64,000 bases of DNA from Erodium maritimum (taxonomy: Eukaryota > Streptophyta > Magnoliopsida > Geraniales > Geraniaceae). This document shows, piece after piece, positions 11,071-20,192 of this stretch. Position 1 is the stretch's first letter. Each line of letters opens with the position of its first letter. The notes under the pieces were generated by a model, which saw only the letters and a program-made list of their open reading frames with translations, ran no database searches and was not told where the DNA came from. The translations under genes and the position numbers were made by a program. The stretch lies in NCBI GenBank assembly GCA_963921825.1, contig OY997589.1, forward strand, positions 71,470,523 through 71,534,522. The letters run 5' to 3'.

Positions 11071-12435
11071 GGGAAAATTACACATAACCTTCCTTATTAT
11101 TAGCTTACTTTCAGATACCCCCTAACTATTTTTTTTTCATTTAACCCCCTTAACTTTTATTTATTTTCATTTTAGTCCAACTCTGTTAACTTTTCATCCA
11201 AATAACTTAAAAAGTCGAAAATACCCTTCACTTATCATCAAATTTTCAAAATTATGCCATTAGGTCTGAAAAAAACCAAAAATCTATATTTATTTCTTTA
11301 AATTGTTATATATTTTTGTAAATAGTCATAATCTTTATTTTTTTGTTAATTTACAGAAAATAAATTCTTTAAATTTTTATTAATTTAAATTATTTTTTTA
11401 ATTAATTTTTACAAAAAAAATTCTCTAATATTTATTAATTTGTATTTTAATTTTAATTAATTTTAAAATTATTAATTATTTTTATTTATTGGTGGGGCTG
11501 ATTTACTGTTAATCCTTTTATTTGAATGTCATTAATCTTCATTAATGGTTGTAGTGGGCACATTTATGGCTACAATTTTCACCTACACCTTTGCGAGAAG
11601 TCTCACCAACCTTATCAACATGCCTTATCTACTCCTTAGTCTGTACATATCAATTGGTTGGAATAGTGACCGGAAAAGGGTGCTGAGAATGAACATTTTC
11701 TGCCATTAGAGACAAACTGAGAACACTCTAGCTTGTTTTTAATTCCACGGCCAAAACGAATTTTACAGTAAAAACCATGAGTTTGTGCAGAAAATTGAAG
11801 TGTAAGAAAATAAAATCCCTAAATTTCTCAATCCAATTTCACAGTAGAAATCCCTTAATCTACAAATCACCCATATAGAAAAGAACAGAAAATTCAAGTT
11901 TTTGTGCTTCAGAAAAGATGAATTAACTAGTGATTTTTGCTGGTCTGAACAAGAAGCAAGGAGAAGAAGCTCCGGCCTTGTGATGTGGTGGCTTTGGCCT
12001 GATTTGAGAAGCTCCGACCAAAGGAAAAGAGGAACTCGTGGTGGAGGTGTAGAGGAAGTAGATCAGCTCCGTGAAAATGAGGGTTTATGGAGAAGGCGAC
12101 TCCTTGCCATGGTCGGATCTGGTGTGTCGAAGGAGGGGAGGTGGAGGTAGTAGACGATGAAGGAGGGGAGGTGGGACTGAGTTATGTTTGTGCAGTGTGA
12201 AAATTAGGGTTGTGGAGGTGTTCAAGTAGGTTTTTAAGAGAAAAGGGTAATATAGGTATTTTTAGAAAAAAGTAATACCCATGTGTTTTGTACCTAACGT
12301 TTTCCATCCAAATAGACAGAAAATGGACTAAAGTGAAAACAAATAAAAGTTAAGGGGGTTAAATGAAAAAAAAAAATAGTTAAGGGAGTATCTGAAAATA
12401 AGCCAATTCTAAGGGAGGTTATGTGTAATTTTCCC
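11071..12435. mobile_element. Non-autonomous Mutator-like element (MULE)
   Basis: The ends start GGGAAAATTACACATAACCT and stay inverted-repeat for about 110 bp. The 9-bp direct repeat TAATATTAA flanks both sides (11062-11070 and 12436-12444). A long TIR with a 9-bp duplication is diagnostic of Mutator-like elements. The 1365-bp body lacks a MURA-type transposase. An 82-residue frame at 11902-12150 is unrecognised and may be captured DNA. Confidence 0.9.
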
Positions 12436-12449
12436 TAATATTAAACTTT

Positions 12450-12977
12450 CTCTGACCTTTATCCCACCTCCTTGTCGAGCAGTCGCCGCATATCGAAGAC
12501 GAGCAACTTGTTTCTCGCCGGTGAGGAAATCCGGCAGCCCTGTGTCCCAGCTGTGCCTAGGACCGGTGTCCTCCTCCTCCCACCATCCACGGCGAGTTCG
12601 TGTTGCAGAGATCCTCCGCGTCGTCGGTTCCAGATCTACATGGTAAAGCCGGCGCCGCACGGGTTCCACAACCACACGCTGCCGCCTAGCTTCTCCCTCG
12701 CCGGTGCGAGAAGCTCGCACAAGTTCAGCCGTCCCAGAACTCGAATAACGAGAGCCGAGCTTCGTGAATCAACACCGTCATGCCAAGCCTCTGTGAACCA
12801 GGTCAATCGTGCCTAAATGGCGTCGCCGGCTGTTGGCTGTTGCAGATTTGGCCGAGTTTAGCTGTCACCGGAGCTTGGCTCCACCACTGGCGTGAACGCA
12901 CCCGTGCCACCCGAACTTCGTTTTCGCCGGAGCATATAGGTATTGTGATGTTGGGTTTAATTTTGATGGATGAGTAA
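12450..12977 (+). other. GC-rich exon-like segment, possibly captured 5' gene end
   Basis: Two overlapping frames (12472-12816 and 12780-12977) cover GC-rich DNA amid AT-rich flanks. A donor-like GGTATTGTGATG near 12939 is repeated downstream at 13049 and 13136. I recognise no domain. The composition and a following intron-like stretch suggest a gene fragment carried by the 3.1 kb element, as with Pack-type elements, but this is inference. Confidence 0.25.
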
Positions 12978-13934
12978 ATTGAGGTTTTAAATTCAATTTT
13001 GGTGCTGTGATTTCATTTTCTCATTGTTTTGTATCATTGAATATGCAGGTATTGTGATGTTAGGTTCAATTGGGTTTAATTTTCTCATTATTTTGTGTCA
13101 ATGAATATGCAGGTATTTTGTCAATGAATATGTAGGTATTGTGAATGTAAAGTGGTTGCCGTGGACGGTGGAGGGTGGGTTTATGTGTTTGTGATGCAGA
13201 TTTGTAATTTGTTAGGTTGAGTTTGGTGTTAGATGCAGATTCCTAGTTTAGGTTTGAATAAAATATTATTTTTTTCTGTAATTCCTTAGTTTTTTTTAAA
13301 CAACAGGTATATAATTCTGTAATTTTACCCGTAGATATATGTAAAATTTCTAAATCTCGGTTTGTTGTAATTATGTAATTTTGTGGGCAGATATTTGTAA
13401 CACGAAAAACTTCTAAATCTGCGTTCATTGTATTTGTAACTTTGTTCGTAAGAAATTGTAACTTTAATTATAAGATTTTGTAACCTAAGTCTAAAAAAAT
13501 TCTCTACTGAGTTTAATAATCTGTAACCTCGACTACAACAATTTGCAACTTGGATACAAATATCTGTAACATTGTCTATAAAATTATGTAGTTTCGCTTA
13601 TAAAATTCTATATTGAGTTTAGAAATTTGTAACCTCAACTATAAAAATTTGGAACTTGGATACGAATATCGGAAGAGTCGAAAATTTAAACTAAAAAATA
13701 AATATTAAAAAATTAAATTTGGACAATAAAAAATTAATTATGAAATAAAAAAAATAGAGGAGATGGACTTACAAAACTACCCTTTTAGAGTTTTTTTATT
13801 TAATTTATAGATAATTGAAGCAGAAAATCTACAACCATTAGATTTCAGAATTCAATGGTTTAGATTTTGGTAACAAGTAACAACTTAAGCATGGGTAACA
13901 CGTGAGCGCGCCCCTATATATATATATATATATA

Positions 13935-14345
13935 CACTACTGCAGAAATGGACTTGGCACACGGATAGAAAATATCCGTAGCTAAAGTTTTTGAACCTTA
14001 ACCACGGATAGGCACATCCGTCAGCCAGGTTATCACTTGCCTGACGGATATGACATCCGTAGTTGAGGTGGTCGAACCTGGCTGACGGATAAAATATTCG
14101 TGAAAATGGTCACCCGTATCCGTCAGGCAGGTGGAGACTTCACTGACGGATACGGTATCCGTAGGAAAGGTGATCTCACCTGGCTGACGGATATATTGTC
14201 CGTGGAAAAGGTAGTCTGTATCCGTCAGCCAGGTGAGATCACCTTTCCTACGGATACCGTATCCGTCAGTGAAGTCTATACAGTGCGAATCCTTACCCAT
14301 GGATATGCTATCCGTCAGTGAAGCTTCTTGTATCCGTTGGTAAAG
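13935..14345. repeat. Left subterminal repeat region of the CACTA element
   Basis: About a dozen ACGGATA…TATCCGT motifs occur in both orientations, many joined to GTCAGCCAGGTGA blocks. A longer palindrome spans 14127-14280: ACTTCACTGACGGATACG is answered by its complement. Such motifs bind the TNPA-type protein in En/Spm. Confidence 0.85.
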
Positions 14346-14593
14346 TGAGGTATATAAGCAGTGTACAAACTAATTCCGAAATCATTTATAGTCATCCAGA
14401 TAAAAAAATCGACATAATACATGAACTTGTATTATACAAGCGGTATATAAGCACAACAACATTTAATAGATAATGTATTTTGTAGAAGTACATTTTTTAA
14501 TAACCGATTAATCAGCCGAATACTTAAACAACAAAATTCATAAACGAGTATCAGTTATTTTCAAAAAAAATACATAAACGCATAATGATAGAG

Positions 14594-14968
14594 TTACGAA
14601 GCAAGAAGATTTGAGATAACACGCTCTTGCATTGCCTTCAAATCTTCCATCCATTCAACAAATCGTCTAAACCAAACAGGCTCCTCTATAGATTCAAGGT
14701 CATTCTCCTGAACCTCGTCCAAGAACGGAGGCCTCGGCAGCGGGCCTACACCATAAGGTAGTGGAGGAAGGTCATCACCTTTCTGACGGATCAGGCGACG
14801 AATATAGGCGAAGCGTTCATGTCCTTCCATCACTAGTCGGTGATAATGTTGCAGCCACGCTGGGCCAGCTGCAACGTTGGCTCTTTGTGGATCAGGTAGT
14901 ACAACTGTTCCTGCATTTTCACGACGACGCCACCTGCGCTCGAGTCGCGAATTACAGTTTGGTTCCAT
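14594..14968 (-). CDS. CACTA-encoded leftward ORF, second part (unknown function)
   Basis: A frame of 124 residues on the minus strand (starts MEPNCNSRLERRWRRRENAG, ends VISNLLAS). It has a basic arginine-rich N-terminus, a proline-rich middle (PPLPYGVGPLPRPPFLDEV) and an acidic, tryptophan-containing C-terminus. I recognise no domain. Just upstream of the start, minus-strand sequence GAGTCAGG could be a splice acceptor, so it may be a second exon or an alternative product of the 15202-15651 gene rather than a separate gene. It shares the leftward promoter at about 16675. Confidence 0.5.
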   Translation of the reverse strand: MEPNCNSRLERRWRRRENAGTVVLPDPQRANVAAGPAWLQHYHRLVMEGHERFAYIRRLIRQKGDDLPPLPYGVGPLPRPPFLDEVQENDLESIEEPVWFRRFVEWMEDLKAMQERVISNLLAS

Positions 14969-15201
14969 CCTGACTCAAACAACAAATTACAATTATAACT
15001 AATCCCAAATAATTATTTCAAAGCATACGGAAGTAATATTCATAAAAATTAACACTTAATTAATAAAGTAAAGAAAAAGTAAAGCATTCGTTAAAACATT
15101 AAAACACAGTCATATATATATAATGATAGTTTAAACACAAGTTATCCTTACTTAACGGAAAACATAATAGTACTAAAACATTAATATTATAGCAAGGGCG
15201 T

Positions 15202-15651
15202 CTAGTCTTCGAACTCGCACTTCATATTGTCTTTCAGCCACTGCACGTACACCCTTGCGTCATGCTTCGGGCCGCGCATGGAGGTGGCTCCATCAGCTGT
15301 ACTCATCTCAGCAACACGTGCATAAACACGCCTAGATCTTTCCTCCAACCTAGCTATTGCAGCAGCTCTTTCAGCGGCTCTTTCAACAGCAAGCCGTTCT
15401 CTGTCAGCGGCTCTTTCAGCAGCAAGCCGTTCTCTTTCAGCAGCTCTTTCAGCCGCAATCCTTCGTCCCCCTCGGTTAATGAGGCACCGTAACCTCATCC
15501 GAGCTGCTGCTACCGCTCTCGTGCGCGGCAACGACTCTGTTGGAATGCTGTTGTACAATCGCATCATCTCAGCATGGAGATCAACCTCTCGTGGTCCATC
15601 ATATTCGTCCGCTGGGAGTTCGTTTTCCCCTACGCTACTTCGGTCATCCAT
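15202..15651 (-). CDS. CACTA-encoded leftward ORF with coiled coil (unknown function)
   Basis: 149 residues on the minus strand, starting MDDRSSVGENELPADEYDGP. The acidic N-terminus is followed by a charged alpha-helical stretch at about residues 62-105 built from repeats of AAERERLAAER, which predicts a coiled coil. The end is KDNMKCEFED. The start is supported by an acceptor-like TTTAG two bases upstream of the ATG, mirroring the layout of the rightward gene at 20193. A spliced leader probably comes from 16485-16670, where a donor (CAG/GTAAG) sits at 16485/16484. No family is recognised. A DNA-binding accessory role is a guess from context. Confidence 0.55.
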   Translation of the reverse strand: MDDRSSVGENELPADEYDGPREVDLHAEMMRLYNSIPTESLPRTRAVAAARMRLRCLINRGGRRIAAERAAERERLAAERAADRERLAVERAAERAAAIARLEERSRRVYARVAEMSTADGATSMRGPKHDARVYVQWLKDNMKCEFED

Positions 15652-16484
15652 GACTAAATGAAACCAAACCTTAGTACTATATACATGCAGTCATGAACAT
15701 GTATTTCATAATGTTATTTACTGTACTCATTGTAGTTATGGAGAATAGAAAACTAATAATTGCAGAATTCCTAATGGATGCTAAGTTTACGATTCATGTG
15801 CAAACTAAAGGGATTATTGCATACATTTCCAAAGTTCAAACCCTAAAGATTCAAATTTATATTCCAACATAAACATAGCGTCTTATAAATTTCAGGTTCT
15901 ATTTCTAAACGTTGATTAATTTATGAAAATATTTCTAAATTTATGAAACTATTATACATTCCTGAAACTATTCCATTTCTCAATTTCTGAAACTATTCTA
16001 CATTTCTGAAACTATTATATTTCTACCAAGGGTATAAAAATCGCTAGGCGTTAGTCAGGCAGTAGTTAAGGCCTTTTGAGGATTAATCGGGGACTAAATG
16101 GGGATTTCTATACTATTCTACATTTCTAAAACTATTGCACATTTTATGAAACTATTTACTTTGGTTAGGAACTTGTTAGTTTCTGTTATGTTCCTTAGTT
16201 GTGCTTCACGGTAGTGATCTAGGTTGATAGACTTTGTTGTAACTGGTTTGAGATACCCATGTGTAATCTCTTGTTTGTTCTACTTGGGTGGACATTGTCC
16301 ATGGCCATGTTTTCATTTTGAAAACATGGTTTTTATAAAACAAAAAATTGCTGATAAAAAAAAAACCATACATTTAATCAACAACAATACACAAACAGAA
16401 AACTCATATATACATTTAAACAACAATACACAAACTCATTTGAAGAACAATAAACCAAAAATGAATAACAAACCCACAACTTAC
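15652..16484 (-). other. Probable leader intron of the leftward CACTA gene
   Basis: On the minus strand GTAAG at 16484 and TTTAG just before the ATG at 15651 fit intron ends. The segment is AT-rich and carries a local cluster of TTCTGAAACTATT repeats (15920-16150). No coding sequence is visible. Confidence 0.4.
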
Positions 16485-16690
16485 CTGATGTAACGAACTG
16501 AAAGGGAGGATGCTGGAGAACGAGGGAGGACGCCGGAGGCCGAGGGAGGACGCCGGAGGCCGAGGGAGGACGCCGGAGGCCGAGGGAGTACGCCGGAGGA
16601 CGCGGAGGGAGGCGCTGGAAGAGTCTGAACCGAGGGAGGCGCTGGAATGAGGGGAAATTAGGGTTCGTGGGTTATATAGAGCTTTAGGCT
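16485..16690 (-). promoter_or_regulatory. Leftward promoter and leader of the CACTA element
   Basis: A TATATA box lies at 16673-16678, reading left, followed by CCCTAATTTC and a leader that contains about four 20-bp repeats of the type GGAGGACGCCGGAGGCCGAG (16510-16600). The layout TATA-CCCTAATTTCC matches the rightward promoter at 18885, to which this region is an inverted copy. Confidence 0.6.
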
Positions 16691-17400
16691 TACCGACGGA
16701 TGCATATCCGTCGGGAGGCCTTAGTATGTGGAACGACACCGTTTGGACAACGACACTTAGCGAAACGGTGGGAGTTGGGACATTAGGGTATAGGCCTACC
16801 GACGGATACATATCCGTCGGGAGGCCTTAGTATCTGGAACGACACCGTTTTGACCACGACACTTAGCGAAACGGTGCGAGTTGGGACATTAGGGTATGGG
16901 CCTACCGACAGATACACATCCGTCTGTGAAAACCCGTTGACTAGGTTGACCAACTACCGATCATTATTCCCGACCCGAAATTCTATTCGTAATGGAACGT
17001 TACGTTCACGGGTCATGTATGGCACACCAAATTTGTAACTATGCAGAATACTGTGAAAATCTCCTAGTTAGACTAAACACGTTCGTGTTTCATAGTACAG
17101 TATATTGGCCTTGAGCATTGTAAAAATGATAATTTTGACAGTACGTCCGTCTTTCGTTGAAATATTATGTAATCAACACCGTTCATGTTGTATTTACTGT
17201 GATAAAGAGTATCCTTATGCCCAAAATCCTGTGATCGAACGGTTCAAACCTCCCGAACATTATGGTCAATGCTATCGATGACGTATGGTCAACCATCTTT
17301 ACCTACGGATACATTAAACTACACCTACGGATGCAGTAATTCTTTACCTACGGATCTAACCCTATCCGTCGGTTTGGTCATGAAACACTTGTTCGGGAGC
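16691..17400. repeat. Left arm of the internal inverted repeat of the CACTA element
   Basis: Begins with a 106-bp tandem unit (TACCGACGGAT at 16691 and 16797, partial third at 16903), then runs through TTCTATTCGTAATGGAA, TTTCATAGTACAGTAT, ATTATGTAATCAACACCG and ATCCTGTGATCGAA to paired CCTACGGAT motifs. All of these occur in inverse order and orientation at 18290-18873. Identity is perhaps 75 % by eye. It separates the leftward gene from the TNPD remnant and so looks like a two-way promoter region. Confidence 0.85.
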
Positions 17401-17679
17401 CTGCGTATTAAAAATCTATTTATTACACAATTGTTTACCTACGGATATGTGTATCTGTCGGCGAAGATTGACACCTGTATTACTCCCAGCCACAGAAACT
17501 GCTTTCCTCTTTATCTCTTTTTCCATCTCTACACCCCCTTCTTCCTCCCCCAACTCATTCTTCCTCCCACAACTCATTTTTCTCTCCCAACTCATTCTCA
17601 ACCCCATCTTCCACTACATTTGTTCCACAACACTCTTCCTCACATTTTCGTATAGGTGTTGCTTGCTTCAAACACGAGA

Positions 17680-18234
17680 ATGGTATGTAACCAATTTTTC
17701 AATTTTTCCAATCATCACTATTTATATTGTTTTTGTGTTTGTATTGTGTCCAATATTATTCCGTATTATTGAATGTTGTTCAGGAATATATTGATAAGAG
17801 TTGGATGAGTTTGAGTAAGTACGACTCAAGTTATATAGAAGGGGTAGGGTTGTTTATCGAATATATGCAGAGAAATGTACCGAATATGGAACGACATAGG
17901 TGTCCGTGTGGTTGTTGTCTGAATGCATACTATCAATGTGTGCCCGATATATATATGCATTTGTTAAGGAACGGGATGATGAGGGGTTACGATGTGTGGA
18001 TTTTTCACGGAGAAAAAGTGCCCATGCCTTCGATGACGGACATAAGGAATATGTGTAGAAGTAGTAATTGGGAAACTGGAGGGACATCAAGTAACAATAA
18101 TATTGTTGTAAATGAAGAGCACGTCCAAAATGATCCAGTAAGGGAGTATATGGAAGATGTGTACATCAAAATAACATTTTTTTTCTTTCTAAAGTACATG
18201 CCTAATTGTTTTATCATATTACAAACATATTTGT
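17680..18234 (+). pseudogene. TNPD-like transposase, N-terminal remnant (transposase-associated domain)
   Basis: An ATG at 17680 directly abuts a donor (GTATGT). The acceptor CAG at 17781-17783 opens a frame beginning EYIDKSWMSLSKY, so the protein would start MEYIDKSWM, close to the usual MDxSWM start of En/Spm TNPD proteins. The domain continues with GVGLFIEYMQRN, the cysteine motif RCPCGCCLN and HLLRNGMMRGYDVWIFHGE. This is the plant transposase-associated domain (about 100 residues). After about residue 120 the frame runs into AT-rich DNA and then the second arm of the inverted repeat. The DDE catalytic domain is missing, so it cannot act as transposase alone. Confidence 0.75.
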
Positions 18235-18289
18235 GATGATTAATTGAATTATGTGTACCAAATAGTCAATTTTATTTTTATTTTACTCC

Positions 18290-18873
18290 TTGCCTACGGA
18301 TAGGGTTAGATCCGTAGGAGTAGAAATTCTTACCCTATGGATCAAGTATCCGTAGCTGAGCTTCATAAATTCGTAGGTAGAGCTTCTTGACCATACTTCA
18401 TCGACACCATTGACCACAATGTTCGGGAGGTTCCAACCATTCGATCACAGGATTTAGGGCATAAGGATAATCTTTATCACATTACATACAACATGACCGG
18501 TGTTGATTACATAATATTACAACGAAACACGGACTTACTGATTGAAATGATCATTTTTACAATGCTCAATGCATTGATACTGTACTATGAAATACGAACA
18601 TGTTTAGCTCGAGTAGGAGATGTTCATATTAATACCTATCGTTTACAATTATGTGTAGCATGCATGAATCATTAAATCTGTTAGAATTCCATTACGAATA
18701 GAACGAGGGTCGGGAAGGATGACGGGTACATGGTCAAACCAGTCAATGGTTGTCTACAGACGGATGTATATCCGTCGGTAGGCCCGTGCCAAATAGATTT
18801 TTCGCTAAGTGTCGTGGTCGCAACGACGCCGTGTCAGATACTAATGCTTACAGACGGATCTGTATCCGTCGGC
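18290..18873. repeat. Right arm of the internal inverted repeat of the CACTA element
   Basis: Inverse copy of 16691-17400: CCTACGGATAGGG at its inner edge, then TTCGATCACAGGAT, CGGTGTTGATTACATAAT, ATACTGTACTATGAAAT, TTCCATTACGAATAGAA, and ACAGACGGAT motifs near the outer edge. It has one copy of the outer unit where the left arm has two to three. 17401-18289 lies between the arms as a loop. Confidence 0.85.
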
Positions 18874-18879
18874 AAGCAT

Positions 18880-19226
18880 CGTATTATATAAAGGCCTTGA
18901 GCCCTAATTTCCTCTCAGTCTCTCCATCTCTCTCGATTTCTGTTCGCCGTCCTCAACTCCGGCCTCTTCGCCGGCCTCAACTCCGACTCCGACGCCAGCT
19001 GACTCCGACTCCGACCTCTTCGCCGACCTCAACTCCGACTCCGACAACATCGCCGACCTCACCCGACTCCGAGCATCTCCGACCTCACCACGACTCCGAT
19101 CGTCTCCGACCTCTACCCCGACTCCAACCTCATCGCCCACCCCATCTCCGACCTCATCGACATCGCCGACCTCCCCCCGTCTCCGACCTCATCTTCGAGT
19201 ACTGACATCTACGAGGCTTCACTGAC
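18880..19226 (+). promoter_or_regulatory. Rightward promoter and leader exon of the TNPA-like gene
   Basis: TATATAAAG at 18885-18893 is followed by CCCTAATTTCC and a leader rich in CTCCGACCTC repeats (18950-19200). A splice donor CAG/GTTCG lies at about 19215. The frame through the leader (18750-19205) is compositional and not a gene. Confidence 0.6.
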
Positions 19227-20190
19227 AGGTTCGTTTTCACTTAATTTTTTGGGATTTATGGTTTGAATTGCTTTAGGGTCTGAATTGATTTAGGTTTTTT
19301 AAGGATTCAGGGTTTGAATTGATTTAGGTTTTGTATGGACAGAGGGTTTGAATTCATTTAGGGTTTATATGGATCTGAATTCATTGTTTCGTGTTTATGA
19401 TTTTGAGCAAAACCCATGTTCTCTGGTGTGGGTTGATTGCGTGTAAAAGGTACGAGGCATGGAAATCTTAAATGGGTATGTGTGGGTTTTGATTTGATGT
19501 GTCGTTTCTGGTGTGTTTTTGTTTTTTCTCATGATTGGTAATGGGGTTTGGGTCTGAATCCTGAAATGGGGTTTTGGGTTTTTTCTTCTTCTTTTTTCTG
19601 ATGTTGCTTGTGCTTTAATCTGATCCATTATTACATTTTCTGGAGTAGGAAAAGGCTTTCCAGTTCTATATGTTCATAAGTAGAAACTTAGTCGGAGTTG
19701 GGAGGTGTGATCTTGTTGTTGAGGTGCTTGTTTTGGTTGATTTGATAGTTCCTATTATGGGAAACGACATTTTTTGTTAGAATTTGGATTTGCATTTGGT
19801 TTAAAATGTTAGTTTGATTGGATGCTTGATAGTGTAAGAGACTTGATTTCTGCAACATAGCTTGCTCTCCATGTGATTTTTTCATGGTTGATGTAGATGC
19901 AGAAGGTATTTTTTTTAGAAAGCCCCATGTCAATGTGCTTCTCCTCTTCATTTTTTCTGGATTTTCCAAGTTGCTTGCTTTCTGCTTTGTTTTTTTTTGT
20001 CATTCTCAGTACCATTTAAGATTTCTAGATAGGTGTTTTTTGTTTTGGTAATGGTTTGGTAGGAATGCCTCAAATTGATCAGTAGTAGATACAATTTGTC
20101 TTAGATAATGATTTTAGATACAATGTTGTGTACATAATGATTGTAGTCGTTATGTTTCTCTAACTGTTTTATTTGTTATGTGAGTTTTCA
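19227..20190 (+). other. Leader intron of the TNPA-like gene
   Basis: T-rich DNA ending in GTTTTCAG just before the ATG at 20193. Repeats of GGGTTTGAATTGATTTAGG lie near 19255-19370. No coding sequence. Confidence 0.45.
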
Positions 20191-20192
20191 GT

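Larger units (their letters stand above)
10823..13920. mobile_element. Large TA-flanked element (family D) with terminal inverted repeats
   Basis: The left end, after TATATATA, reads GTGTGCTCACGTGTTACC and continues into GTTGTTACTTGTTA…ACCATTG. The right end at about 13840-13915 is the inverse: GGGCGCGCTCACGTGTTACC, then GTTGTTACTTGTTACC and ACCATTGAATT. The inverted repeats are about 70 bp with roughly 75 % identity by eye. The interior holds a Mutator-like element (11071-12435), a GC-rich exon-like segment (12450-12960) and AT-rich DNA with many TTTGTAACxT motifs (13330-13680). No transposase is seen. Confidence 0.65.
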
